Notes: generated by a model not told the origin, from the letters alone. 64,000 nt of DNA from Phyto melanocephala (GCA_941918925.1 OW799236.1:105788562-105852561), one strand, 5' to 3'; positions 11,330 to 22,807 are shown, counted from the stretch's first letter. Numbers and translations: made by a program.

Positions 11330-12064
11330 TATATCCTTCACACAGTGAAAAAGGGTATATATAGGTTTGTCATTCCGTGTGAAATTTCTACAATTTTCAT
11401 TTCCGACCCCATAAAGTATATATTTTCTGAAAGCTTATGAATAGAGGAGTCGATTAAGCCCTGACCGTCTGTCCGTCTGACCGTCTGTCCGTGTGTATGT
11501 TGAAATCAACTTTTTGAAGCCCCCCGACATAGGTTGGACCCGGGTAAGGTATTAAAATATCAGAAATATTCGGGAGTAGATCGGTATTGAAAATCAGAAA
11601 CATCGGTACATAAACAACTGAGATATGAGCAAAAACCCACGACCACCTCGATTTTCTTTTCATAAAAACAACATTACAACAACAACATACATACATACAA
11701 ACGTGTATACTGGTTAGAGAAAACGTGGCATCGAATCCCAGCTGAGGCAAAAAAATTTTTTTTTAAATTTTTTTAAAATTTTTTTTTTTAATTTTTTTTT
11801 TATTTTTTTTTATTTAATATATTATATATATTTTTATTATTATTTTTTTTTATTTTTTTTTTTTTAATTTTTTTTTTATTTTTTGTTTGTTTTATATATA
11901 TTATATATGTATATAATAATTTTTTTTTTTTAATTTTTTTTTTAAATTTTTTTTTTTAAATTTTTTTTTTTTTTTGTTTATTTTAACATACATACGTGAA
12001 TTTACTGTTATTGCATGACTACACGTTGTGAAGGGTATATAAGATTCGGCACGGCTTTTACTTG
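11330..12064 (+). mobile_element. HINE/DINE-1-like element, copy C
   Basis: The 5' end TATATCCTTCACACAGTG is followed by the family block TTTCCGACCCCATAAAGTAT, GAATAGAGGAGTCGAT, a (GTCY)n tract (CTGTCCGTCTGACCGTCTGT), and a long T-rich centre (11750-11985). The subterminal inverted repeat is TTGTGAAGGGTATATAAG. The terminal hairpin is damaged: the second arm and following bases are deleted, leaving ATTCGGCACGGCTTTTACTTG. Over the right-hand half it is essentially identical to copy F at 26421-27174, so both encode the same 98-residue frame (11454-11750 minus; 26754-27050 plus). Confidence 0.8.
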
Positions 12065-12554
12065 TTATTATTATTTTTCTTTTAATATAAAAAAGTTGTT
12101 TTAAAAATAGTGCGCAAATAGTTAGTTTGTTTAGGTACATGGGTATGTCTGTATGTATTTACATATTTATTATTTCTTATTTTTTTTTTGTTTTGTTATA
12201 TTATTTGCAAAAATTTCATAGTTTGTTTTTGTTTACTATATTTGCGCTATGTGGTCAAATCCATATATTAATGACAAATGAGAGAGTGGAGAGTTCTATT
12301 ACTTTTAGTATAGTTAAAATACAGTAAAATAAGTCGGGCTTGAACGACTTTTATATACCTCTGTAGGAGCAACTGCAAAATCATTTGAATTAAATTTAAT
12401 GGCGATTCCAACTTTAGCTATTACACAGCCAAAGCCTAAACATCTTTTTAAACATTAAGAACCTTATATAAGAACTGTACTAATGTTGTACCGATTATAA
12501 CAATTTACGTAAAACTTTTTTAAGATGTAAATACCTATCTATATATATATATAT
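12065..12554. other. AT-rich non-coding stretch ending in a TA microsatellite
   Basis: No gene is supported. A (TA)n tract at about 12537-12553 abuts the next MITE. Confidence 0.5.
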
Positions 12555-12801
12555 CTGTGGCTTGGAGCTAATAGGGCCAATCTCAAAATATTTGCTTTTG
12601 AGAAAATTGGAATTGAACTTTAACTTTTATATATGCTTTCATAGTAACATTGGCCAGCTTTTTTTTTATGAAGCTGTTCTGGGTTAAGTATGACTTTAGC
12701 TGTTTTACCATAATAAAATAGAGCAAGAAAACAAATCTAATGCAATGATTTACTCAAAAGAGCAAAAAAGTGACATTGGCCCTTTTAGCTCCAAGCCACA
12801 G
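12555..12801. repeat. 247-bp TIR MITE inserted at a TA-rich site
   Basis: The ends CTGTGGCTTGGAGCTAATAG and the complementary TTTTAGCTCCAAGCCACAG form inverted repeats. These extend inward for roughly 60 bp with mismatches (shared GGGCCAAT and TTGCTYTTTTGAG). Both sides are flanked by ATATAT, consistent with insertion in a TA microsatellite. No coding capacity is visible; the frames at 12745-13003 start in this element and are not genes. Confidence 0.75.
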
Positions 12802-13256
12802 ATATATAATAGTGAAACTCTGTCTGACTGTGTGTGTGTTAGCTATAGACTCCGAAACTGTAAAACCGATCGGACTCAAACTTTGGCCAGGGAAATGTTT
12901 ATGGGTGGTAAAAAGTGGGCGGGGCCACGCCTATAAAAAATTAGTTATCATTTTTGGCTACTTGCACTTGACCGATTTTTCTGAAACTTTGCACACATAT
13001 TGAGCTGTCATAACTATAAAATTTTGTAGTTAAAAAATTGGACAGGGCCACGCCCATACAAAAAAGTTATAATTTTGAGGTACTTGCTTTGGACCAAAAT
13101 TTCTAAAACTTTGCACACATATTGAGCTGTTATAACTTTACAGTTTCGTAATTAGAAAAGTGGGCAGTGCCACGCCCATAACAAAAAAGTTACAGAAAAG
13201 TTCAGAACTAATTATTCATTAAGGGGCGTAGCAACGCGCGCCGGGGTTGGCTAGTT
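12802..13256. repeat. dispersed repeat with internal GTGGGCGGGGCCACGCC units
   Basis: The segment contains three diverged tandem units of about 125 bp. Each has a version of GGGC..GCCACGCC followed by AAAAA-TTA-AAT and ACTTTGCACACATATTGAGC. It ends in AACGCGCGCCGGGGTTGGCT before a TAGTTT. This architecture is common in fly intergenic repeats; the exact family is not assigned. Confidence 0.6.
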
Positions 13257-13616
13257 TCATATAAATTCCAATTACAATAGTTTAAAGCAATTACGATTTA
13301 CGACATTTGCGAATTAAACTCTATTGTAAATTTAAAATTTGTTAATTCTTCTATTAGGAAAGTTCAGAAGTTCGATTTTCATTCATATATATACCTACAG
13401 ATGTGCTATTAAATTATTATTATACTTTTTTATTGACAACACTATGTTGACAGCACTGCTTAAGACGCAATCTACATAATTAAAAAAAAATTTTTAAGTC
13501 TAGAAAACTAACGTTCGTGAATTCGTCGATCACATTTCTCTTTTTTAGTTGCTAATTGGTTTTACTATGAGCTATTTTAATATACATATACGGGATTACA
13601 AAGGCCAATAATATTA

Positions 13617-13840
13617 AATTAGGTAGGAAGGTAGAACAGGTAACTGTGCAGCTCCCTCGGGTCCATTGTATTGATCCCTTTTTGATACCTGAATAGAATA
13701 GAAATAATTGAATAGAATAGAAATAATTGAATAGAAAAGAAAGAGAAGCACTCCAGACGAGAATTTCTGGCGGGAATTGAATCTGCAATCCCCAGACTAG
13801 CAGACCAACAAAATACTAAGTAGTCCACCGGGGCACCGAT
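13617..13840 (-). mobile_element. tRNA-derived SINE, minus-strand copy
   Basis: On the minus strand the sequence begins GGTGCCCCGGTGGACTACTT. It continues with a tRNA-like head ending GCAGATTCAATTCCCGCCAG, where GATTCAATTCC resembles the pol III B box (GGTTCGANTCC). The body that follows reads CTATTCAGGTATCAAAAAGG and GGGAGCTGCACAG and ends CTACCTTCCTACCT. The body recurs on the + strand at 49235-49385. The overlapping minus-strand frames (13552-13828) are not genes. Confidence 0.65.
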
Positions 13841-16840
13841 TTGGTAAAGAAATAACTATTTTAATTTATAAAAAAATTTACTTTATGAAATGCACAAAAT
13901 CATCTAATTTTTATTTTCAAAATTTTGTTAAAATTATCGAAAAACCTATGAATAAAAAGCTTTTAACAACTAAACCTAAACAGCAGCGGCAAGCGTTGTG
14001 CTAAGCGCTAAGGCTGAAGTGACAAACATAAAGAAGAGCATTATCTTTGTGTAATGAATAGTAATGTTCTACTCTGCTTTTAAAAAAACTTACTAAATAA
14101 TAAAAGAGATAAAATCGCTAAATGACATTACATTTTAACAATTACAAAAGCAAAAAAAAATAAAAAATTGTTGTACTGCAGCCAACTTCAATACCTAAAG
14201 CGTTACCAAAATTGGATTTCTCAAAGCATTGCAAGCATTGGCTTTTTACAAATTTTATAGATATTAACATTTCTGACAGCTAAAAAACGCTTGCCGATCT
14301 TGTTTAGGTTTTTCGCGTCGTACGCCTCTCAGAAAAGTCGAATCAATGTAGTTGAACGCAGTATAATGTATATAATAATAACGTATAATGTTCTGACTCA
14401 CAGAACGCAAAAAATAGGTTTACTCTCTACGCCGTGAGCGGCGAGAGACCAACTCAGTTGAGTTTAAATAATTCGATAATTGTGCTTGTATTTATTTGCT
14501 TATATTTTTATAAAAAAAATTAAAAATAATGAAAGCTTTCGAAATAAAGTTCAAAATTATTGGCAAGGATAAACTTTATTTAAATAGTTTGTTCATGAAA
14601 AAATTTTAATTTTTGTTATCGATGATATTTACATAACGAGTGTCATTTCTCAACTTTTATGAGGTATAAAATGCGTAGAATGCGCTGACGCGAGAACGCA
14701 TGGTATGGACTCTCAGCTTAAGTCATTAAGTGGATTAAAAAATATATGTATAAAGAATTGATATTATAATTTAATCAAAAGTCTTTCGGGAGGGTTTAGT
14801 ATGATCTGATCTTTGTAGTTTGTAGTTACACAGTATACAAATAATGCACTTCTGTCAGCATGTTAGTTAGGGAGAGAAGCTCAACTCCTTACAAACCTGC
14901 TTACAATAGGCATGCTTTTTATACGGCGAATGCCCACTTGGAACTGTTACTTTTAAAACATAAGTACATTTTCACTGCTTATCTAAATATTAATGGGCAA
15001 TTCGATTTCTTGTATTATGTATTATATTTTATAAAATCTTTGTAAGCGGCTTCTTCCATGCTTCTTACTACCACAATAACGTTGCTTATTTGACTATTGA
15101 TGTCATTCTCACAGCCAAACCTAAGCATGGGCGGCATCGCTATCGTTAAATTGATAAACCTAAATGATAGTGATTTTTTTCTGTAGCAAATAGAAGTATT
15201 TTTTTTAATAAAAAAAAATTCTTTCAGAATTTGTTTAATTTTATTTTTCATAGTGAATTTATAGCAATTATTCTCTCCTCACTTGAATATTCCATTTATA
15301 CTTAGTCTGGGATCACTGACATGAAAAACTTGTCATACACATGACATTATTAATTTTTTATCTGTATGCTATTTTTACAACTTTTGTTTTATTTTTATAT
15401 ATTTTAGAGAGAGAGAGAGAGAGAATAAGAGAAAAGATCATGAACTGATCGCCAGTTATTGTTGTTATTTTAAAACAAATAAATATAAAAAAAAAATATA
15501 TTGTAAATTTTTACAAACGCTTCTCCTCTTGTTTTTTGTTATTGTCTCTCGTTTGTGAATTTTTCTTTACAATTTTATTTATCTTTTAATTATTATCAAA
15601 CATACTGTTTTGTTGCCAGTGTTGCCACTGTAGGGACAATTTCTATTGTATTAGGGAAATCAAAAAGATACGGTTATAACTTTTTAAAAACAATGCAATA
15701 GAAACAAAAATATTAAAATTATTTGAGTTCCATAACAATGTTTATTAGATTCTAATACTGGCTTTCAAGTTCATATAATTCCTTAAATGGTTTATATATT
15801 AAGAAACTAAATTTTATATGTGATAATGAAAGATTATACTAGAAACGTAAGCTTTTACCGACACTAGTCGAGTGAAATGTATTTTAGAAATCAGCTCCTC
15901 CTTTTGTTCTAGTTACATACGCACTTTTTTCAAACCGTAAACATAAAAATTCAAATACAAATGTGAATAATCATGTATTAATTGAAAGACTTATCAGTCT
16001 TTATTTATTAAGTTATATCTTAAGGTATAACCATGGGCGTATGTATCTAGACTAGATTTGAAAAAATTAACTATTTACCTACATTTAATATATGTATTAA
16101 GTTAACTCAGTTTAAGATTTTTTTATATAAGTTTTTACGTAATAACTTCCTTAAAAGTGATCAAAATAATTAAAAATTTGAATTTTAGCCCCAGAATTGT
16201 TGATACTTACCTATTGTCTATTTTAAATTGATACATGCATTTTAATTGCAACATTTACATGGACTTTTAGACGGACATGACTTATTAGACCAGGAAAATA
16301 ATTTTTAGTCAATCGTTGTACTTAAAAGTGGGTGTGGTAAATTTTTTTCTTGATCATTGCCAACATTAGCACAAAATGCCCTTTCAACATATAGTGGTTT
16401 GGCGTAGGTTATTAATCCCTAATAAAATTGTTCGATTGATATCCAACCAAAATACATAACAGACCTCATATAAATGTTTTTTGTCACTCGGTATAATTTT
16501 CAAATGTTTTTTCCGAATATTTTGCTTAATAGACATATACCCATGTTAATCAAAACTATAGTTTTTCTGGCAACGCTAATTAACTGATGAGGTTGTCTTC
16601 TTTAATTCTATTGTTTTTTTTTTTATTATCATTTGTTTTGATTTTACTAAATTGCGTATTGAAAAAATGTGTTTCTTTATTTTTTTCTTTCTTATTTTTA
16701 AAACGTTTATTTTTTATTATAGGCATTTATTACACAATTTTTTTTATTTATTTTAATTGTTCTTTTTCTCTCGGTTTATAGCACAAATTAACTATGAATT
16801 TTGTTTAGTGCAATTTTTGTTGTTTTGTTTATATGACAAG
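13841..16840. other. long non-coding stretch, no gene seen
   Basis: No supported gene. Notable items are a (GA)n tract at about 15405-15423, and a motif ACCGACACTAGTCGAGTGAA near 15858 that recurs near 28795, so it belongs to a dispersed repeat. A hAT-like end CAGTGTTGCCACTG near 15617 has no convincing partner. T-rich low complexity at 16587-16781 explains the hydrophobic frame there. Confidence 0.5.
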
Positions 16841-17909
16841 CATAGCTGCCAGATTTGACGATTTATCGTCATTTTGACGATTTTACGTGCTGAAATTAAG
16901 TGTTGACGATTTGACGATTTATGCTATGTTTTTGACGATTTTCAAGTTTGCACCATTTTTCATTACTTTTATATCAACCTTAAACTAAATAAAAATAATT
17001 TGTAACGGTTTTTTATGTTATTAATAATAGAACAGAGTGAAAGCGATACATCGATTATTATTTAATGTGTTTGTGTGAGTAATTTTTCCACTTTGTACAT
17101 TTTTAACATAGTATATGCCACATATTATCAACTGATACCTACAACACGAACAAATATAAATTTGAAAATGCGTTTAAAACAATTTTAGTTTTTTAAGTAA
17201 ATTTATTTAAATTATTTAAGTGACAAATTAATATGCTTAAATACTTCAACAAAATGGTAAGTTCTTTTTGATTATACATTAAAACCTTAAAAATCAAACA
17301 TTATATTTTCAATAGAAAACCAAGATGATGAAAATTCTAGCAGCTCTTCCTCTGTAAGTAGAAATTTCATCCATTTTTTATACAAATCTTTGTAGTAGCT
17401 AAAATGAAATTTTAATGGTGTTTTTCACAGGTAACCAACAAGAAGAAGAAAATTAAGGAAGACTGGTTTGCAGATCCAGAAATAAATTTATGGGCTAAAA
17501 AGCGAAACGATGTAGTTTATTTTGGCGTTGTGCTCGTCTTACGCTTGCCTAAAGCTACCTTAATTGGTAGAAACTTTAGAAAAAAATGATTATAATTATT
17601 TGTCAATTAGTCTATTATTATTATTTTTTGTATTTATATACATATTAATATTTATTTTTCGAAATTAATTCTAAATTGTATTATATTTATTGTCATGTTC
17701 TTAACTTAAAAGGGTCTAATAAAACCATTGATCTCTCTGGATTTAAAAAGTTTGTTATGTTATGCATTAAATAAAAAATGTTTTGTTTTGAAAAATGCGT
17801 TTTCTTTATTTTGACGTTTTTATGACGATTTGAGTAAACTATTTGACGATTTTGACGATTTTTTCCCCCAAATTAGACGATTTTGCCCCTATTTTATCTG
17901 GCAGCTATG
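16841..17909 (+). mobile_element. hAT element, 1,069 bp, with gene-like remnant
   Basis: The terminal inverted repeats are CATAGCTGCCAGAT on the left and TATCTGGCAGCTATG on the right. They are flanked by a perfect 8-bp direct repeat ATGACAAG at 16833-16840 and 17910-17917. Next to each end are repeated GACGATTT motifs (for example at 16858-16930 and 17812-17885), probable subterminal binding repeats. The interior contains short exon-like pieces (see 17431-17589). Length and coding content show an internally deleted, non-autonomous copy. Confidence 0.85.
17431..17589 (+). pseudogene. possible hAT transposase N-terminal exon remnant
   Basis: After a good acceptor (TTTTTCACAG) the frame encodes VTNKKKKIKEDWFADPEI, then NLWAKKRND and a stop near 17589. 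A short stretch such as DWFADPEINLW resembles the region just before the BED/TTF zinc finger of hAT transposases, but the cysteines are absent. Two upstream exon-like pieces end at GTAAGT donors (ATGCTTAAATACTTCAACAA..ATG at 17233-17256 and a Ser-rich piece at 17317-17354). Joining all three in phase creates a stop, so this is not an intact gene. The identity is tentative. Confidence 0.35.
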
Positions 17910-17917
17910 ATGACAAG

Positions 17918-18244
17918 GCCACCACACACTCTCATCGAGATGGTGACGAGAACAAGAAATAGATTAAAACATCGAGCACATGATGTGGCGATGATCGTTA
18001 AAAACCGTTTATTTGTTTTTGTTTTGATTTTCTAGTTAAAGGAACAGGTGTTTGAAATTTTTTGGGGGGTAATTAATAGTGAGGGCTGTTGTTGTAACAC
18101 ATTTCGATTGACAAATATTTAAAGAATTTTTATTTGTTTCAAATCGTTTTCTTAGAAGAGCACTATCTTACATATGTGAAATTAGTTCTGACTAAAGTTA
18201 AGCGAATAATCGGTTATTCGAATAATCGAGATTCTATGAAACAA
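17918..18244. other. short non-coding interval
   Basis: No gene or repeat family is recognised between the hAT element and the minisatellite. Confidence 0.4.
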
Positions 18245-18885
18245 CATATTGTGAGATTTAAAATTGTTTTTAAGTTTTGTTGAAAATAAAATGTAGTTCG
18301 AAATTTCTTTAAACTTTTTTTTTTGTAAACATTTATTGCAATTTTTTTGTAAGAAAATTTTTTGTAAATAGAAAATGTATAAAATTTTTTTTTTCTGTAA
18401 AAAGAAACTATCAATTGAGAAATGTATTAAAATTTTTTTACTAAACGAAAATTTATCAGGAGTAAGCAAAAAAAATGTATCAACAATTTTCTACAAAAAG
18501 GAAATTTATCAAAATTTAATCAAACTATCAAAATTTTTTCACAAAAAAGAACATTTTTAAAAATTTTTTGCAAAAAGTAAATTTGTCAAAAATTTCCAAA
18601 AATAATATTAATTCAAAATTTTTTACTAAAGGTAATGTATGAAAAATTTTCTACAAGAAGAAAATGTATCAAATATTTTCTACAAAAAGGAAAGTTATCA
18701 AATTTTTTTTACAAAACAGAAATTTAATAAAAATTTTCTACAGAAAAAAATTATTAAAAATATTTTCCTAAAAATGCATACAAAATTCTTTACAAATAAG
18801 AATATATTTTTTTTATTTTCTACGAAAAGTAAATTTATCAATAATATTTTGTAAAAAGAATTTTTTAATATTTTCTATGGCAATC
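18245..18885. repeat. degenerate 29-30-bp AT-rich minisatellite
   Basis: Diverged tandem units follow the pattern TTTTCTACAAAAAGGAAATT plus TATCAAAAT, about 20 copies with indels. The short frames on both strands (18182-18854) are made of these units and are not genes. The unit length and TTTTCTAYAAA core recall the larger array at 39240-40445. Confidence 0.7.
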
Positions 18886-19373
18886 CGAAAGTATTGGGCG
18901 AATAACTTAATAATGCGGGATTCACAACAAATGGCGTATCTCTTTAACCCGGTTTTTGCCTTTAAAAATCATTTCAAAGGTTTATTTCCACTTAGATATT
19001 CAACATTATAATTAAACAAAAACATTTTTTTTTGAAATTCGCCTCTAAGACACTATAAACAAATTTTTTGAAAAGTTTTGCCTCAATCGCAAAAAAGCCG
19101 TGCAACTTTTATTTGTTTCCATTGATATGGAACGCTCTCCCAGAACAAAATATTCGAAATAAGCCTTATTTCTATGCAAATGTTTTAAAATAAAAGCTAA
19201 ACATGTAGAAATACTCAATTTTTAAGTGATACAGCTAATACGATAAAGAACTTTTTAATGTAGAACATCAGGGCATATAAATTTATCAGGTAACCGCAGT
19301 TTGGGATTTGAAATAAATCAGAGAAGAGAGAAAATTGTTTTTTATCTATAGACTTTGACACTGAAATTAAAAA
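18886..19373. other. AT-rich non-coding stretch
   Basis: No gene, RNA or repeat boundary was recognised. Confidence 0.4.
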
Positions 19374-20146
19374 CAAGTAAGAGCGCTATATTCGGCCGTG
19401 CCGAATCTTATATACCCTTCACAACGTGTAGTCATGCAATAACAGTAGTTTGTATCACCATTCATTTCATATGAAATACGTACATACATAAAAAAAACAT
19501 ACATATATAATAACAACCCATTGTAAAATTATAACTTTACGTATGTATGTATGTTAAGAGAAAAAAAAAAATTAAAAAAAAAAAAAAAAAAATTTAAAAA
19601 AAAATAACTAAAATATATATAATAAATATAAAACAAAAAAAATTTAAAAAAAAAATTATAAAAATATAAATAATATATTAAATAAAAAATAAAAAAAAAA
19701 TTTGAAAAAAAAAAATAAAAAAATTTTTTTTTTTGGCTCAGCTGGGATTCGATGCCCGTTTTCTCTAACCAGTATACACGTTTGTATGTATGTATGTTGT
19801 TGTTGTAATGTTGTTTTTGTGAAAAAAAATCGAGGTGGTCGTGGGTTTTTGCTCATATCTCAGTTGTTTATGTACCGATGTTTCTGATTTTCAATACCGA
19901 TCTACTCCCGAATATTTCTGATATTTTAATACCTCACCCGGGTCCAAGCGATTTCGGGGGGCTTCAAAAAGTTGATTTTAACATACACACGTACAGACGG
20001 TCAGACTGACAGAGCTTAATCGACTCCCCTATTCATAAGCTTTCAGAAAATATATACTTTATGGGGTCGGAAATGAAAATTGTAGAAATTTCACACGGAA
20101 TGACAAACCTATATATACCCTTTTTCACTGTGTGAAGGGTATAATA
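19374..20146 (-). mobile_element. HINE/DINE-1-like element, copy D
   Basis: A full-length copy in minus orientation. The left end CAAGTAAGAGCGCTAT is followed by the hairpin ATTCGGCCGTGCCGAAT and the subterminal repeat TATATACCCTTCACAACG. An A-rich centre (19560-19735) is followed by GGGATTCGATGCCCG and the right end CACTGTGTGAAGGGTATAAT. The frames at 19656-20323 arise from this repeat and its flank. Confidence 0.85.
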
Positions 20147-20496
20147 AGTGAAGAAAAAAATAATCAGCTGAAGAATCAAGACTACCTGATGAATAAATAT
20201 GCCTTGGTAGAACATACATATATGAACATATGTACATACATATGTAGGTACCTATTTAATTTCTATAATAAACAATCCTCACAAATTTATTTAAACAAAA
20301 ATTGTCACAGTTTTTTTTTTTAATTTTATAATAATTGGCAAAAATAAAATTTAAAAAAATTTATAATTTTCGATAATGAAATTTTTTAAAAAAATTTGTA
20401 TAAAAATAAAATATTGATAATATTCTGTAAAACGATAAGTAAAAAAAAATATTGCAAATAAGAAAATTTTCACAAAAGTTCTAAGAGTAATAAAAA
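20147..20496. other. AT-rich spacer between two HINE copies
   Basis: A short interval with ACATATG-type simple sequence near 20215-20250 and no gene. Confidence 0.4.
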
Positions 20497-21266
20497 CAAG
20501 TAACAGTGCTATATTCGGCCGTGCCGAATCTTATATACCCTTCACAACGTGTAGTCATGCAATAACAATTGTTTGTATCACCATTCATCCCATATAAAAT
20601 ACGTGCATACGTACACGTTAGAATAAATGTGGCATCGAATCCCAGCTGAGCCAAAAAAATTTTATTTTATTTAATATATTATTTATATTTTATTATTTTT
20701 TTTTATATTTTTTTTTAAATTTTTTTAAAAAATTGTTTTAGAAAAATTTTTAAAAAATTTTTTAAAATTTTTTTTTAAATTTTTTAAAAATTTTTTTTTG
20801 TAGTTTTTTTTTATTATTTTTTTCTTATTTTTAATATTTTTTTTTTTGTAATTTTTTTTTTGTTTGGTATGTTTTTTACATGTATGTATGTATGTATGTA
20901 TGTATGTTGTTGTTGTAATTGGGAAAAAAAACGAGGTGGTCGTGGTTTTTTGCTCATATCTCAGAAAGTTATGGGGCGATTGTGCTGAATTTCAATAGCG
21001 ATTCATTCCTGGATATTTCCAAGAGATTGATACCATATACAGATCTGAGGAACATACAGTTGCTTCTAAAAGTTGATTTCAACCAACACACGGACAGACG
21101 GGCAGACGGACAGACGGTCAGGGCTTAATCGACTCCTCTATTCATAAGCTTTCAGAAAATATATACTTTATGGGGTCGAAAATGAAAATTGTAGAAATTA
21201 CAAACGGAATGACAAAGCTATATATACCCTTGTGCACCACAGGTGAAGGGTATAATGAAGGGTATA
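20497..21266 (-). mobile_element. HINE/DINE-1-like element, copy E (divergent)
   Basis: The left end CAAGTAACAGTGCTAT and hairpin ATTCGGCCGTGCCGAAT are intact, and the T-rich centre spans 20650-20870. The GGGATTCGATGCC block is displaced to the left of the centre in inverted sense (20632-20645), suggesting an internal inversion. The right half is diverged (GATCTGAGGAACATACAG), and the right end shows a short tandem duplication of TGAAGGGTATAA. The frame at 20919-21128 belongs to the repeat. Confidence 0.75.
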
Positions 21267-21515
21267 AAAAATTTAAAAATACAAAAATTTTCGAAACAAA
21301 TATTTTTAAATAAAACATATGAAATACAATTTTTTACTCCAATAAAGAGAAAAGGAGAAGCATAAATATATCCATCAAGCTAACGAAAATTTAAACAAAA
21401 TTAAAAATAACTGAAAAACTTTGACCAATTAAATACAAGTAACAAACAGATTAAGAATATGCTATTTTAGATATAAATAAACTTTATATCAGTTATTTCC
21501 TTAACATAATTCTGT

Positions 21516-21567
21516 AATAGTTGGAGAGCTTTTGGCTTTGTGGGCAACAAAGGCTCTCCAACTATTG
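21516..21567. repeat. short stem-loop, GGAGAGC...GCTCTCC
   Basis: AATAGTTGGAGAGCTTTTGG pairs with the downstream CAAAGGCTCTCCAACTATT around a short TGTGGGCAA loop. It forms a near-perfect hairpin of about 20 bp stem. It may be a tiny foldback repeat or a transcribed hairpin; the sequence alone does not tell. Confidence 0.55.
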
Positions 21568-21811
21568 TCATGCTTTTAGCAATACTGTAGTGTTAACATT
21601 CAATGACGACTATGTGCTGTGGAAGTACTATATTTTCGTTTGTGTCTATACTGTTGTAATCAGCTTTTTCAACTTATGGTTGCTGGCTTGACTACATTAC
21701 TACTGATGCTATTTTTAAATAACATAAAAAGCTTAATTTAACATCAACATTTTATATAAATTAGCAACAGAGGGCGCCTTGTCAATTTTTTTGAAAAGCA
21801 ATAAACATTAA

Positions 21812-21914
21812 CTGCCTGTACAACAAATTTTTAGTTTTTGTTGTTGTTTTCAATATATTTGTACGAATGAAATTTCGCTTGGGTTTTCTTTCGACATCGT
21901 TGAACAGGCAGTAA
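21812..21914. repeat. candidate small TIR element (ACTGCCTGT ends)
   Basis: ACTGCCTGTACAAC near the left and GTTGAACAGGCAGT on the right are inverted repeats about 100 bp apart, with T-rich sequence between. No target duplication is obvious. Confidence 0.4.
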
Positions 21915-22600
21915 AATTGCACAAAGAAAAAAATTTACATTAACGTATATTAAACAGTTTACACGTTTTATCTTCCGATTTTTTCAAATAAATTCTTAAG
22001 TTCATAATTTATATATACATATGTATATGTATTAATATACTTATATACATATATGCATACTTATATACTTTAAATACTATAAATTTATATGTATGTATGT
22101 GTGTAATAGAAATTTATGTAAACAAATTAATAGAAATTTATGTAAACAAATAAAATTTTCGCCCTTTTATATGTCATGGACCTCATTCAGTGTTAGTAAT
22201 ATTTTTTCGAAAATACTTAAGCGATAATAGGAAAAAAATGGGGCATCTTGTTACAGAAATAAGGTTGAATATCATATTGCAAAACAGGGTATAAATCATG
22301 AAAGAAGTTCTGGCATTAGTGACAAAACTTTCGTATTCGATATACTATATACATATATACGTATTTGAATCAATCAGTAATGTTGCGAATCTGAGGTGTT
22401 TCTTCAAGTTTCAATATCAAAATTAGTTTTAATTTTGCTATTAAAAGCCTCCACTGCGGCAAGCAGAAAGTTTATTGTTGAAAAGTCTGCTCTGCCAAGA
22501 TTCGCGGAAGTCTATACACTAGAAGATTGACTATTTTCCTTATATATGTAACTTAAGTGTATATTTAAAGTATCTAAATTAAGTTAGGGTAATTCTTTTT
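21915..22600. other. AT-rich stretch with ATACATAT/ATGTATGT simple repeats
   Basis: Microsatellite-like ATACATATGTATATG sequence fills 22010-22110, and GAAATTTATGTAAACAAAT is duplicated at 22110-22152. No gene. Confidence 0.45.
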
Positions 22601-22807
22601 TTATATGCAGCATGCGATTTGGAGTATTAAGCGGTAGAATCTGTAATTTGATGCTGTTTTAACATAACCCTTTTTTAATAAGGGAATAATAATAATAGAA
22701 CGGCGTAAAGAACCTGGAATGTCTTGACGCACAAAGCGTATTGAGGCATATTTAAAGAATTCATAAGGAATTCTGTACTGATCCGGGGACTTATATTTAA
22801 TTTCCAC
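22601..22807 (-). pseudogene. non-LTR retrotransposon reverse transcriptase fragment
   Basis: The minus-strand frame contains SPDQYRIPYEFFKYA, then DIPGSLRRSIIIIPLLKKG, then ASNYRFYRLILQIA. These match the order of the reverse transcriptase blocks K-PGPDGIP-EF, the IIIPL-KKG strand and NYR-ISL of LINE-type enzymes. Several conserved positions are changed (for example Tyr-Arg where Asp-Gly is expected), and neither the catalytic YADD box nor flanking domains are nearby. This is an old 5'- and 3'-truncated remnant; the clade is not assignable with confidence. Confidence 0.6.

Noticed and set aside
11454..11750. 98-residue Cys-rich frame as a host gene
   Set aside because: It lies entirely inside a HINE copy and recurs in other copies of the same repeat; kept only as a finding about the family.
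15617..16580. Possible hAT element bounded by CAGTGTTGCC and GGCAACGCT
   Set aside because: No matching 8-bp duplication at the two borders and no shared subterminal repeats.
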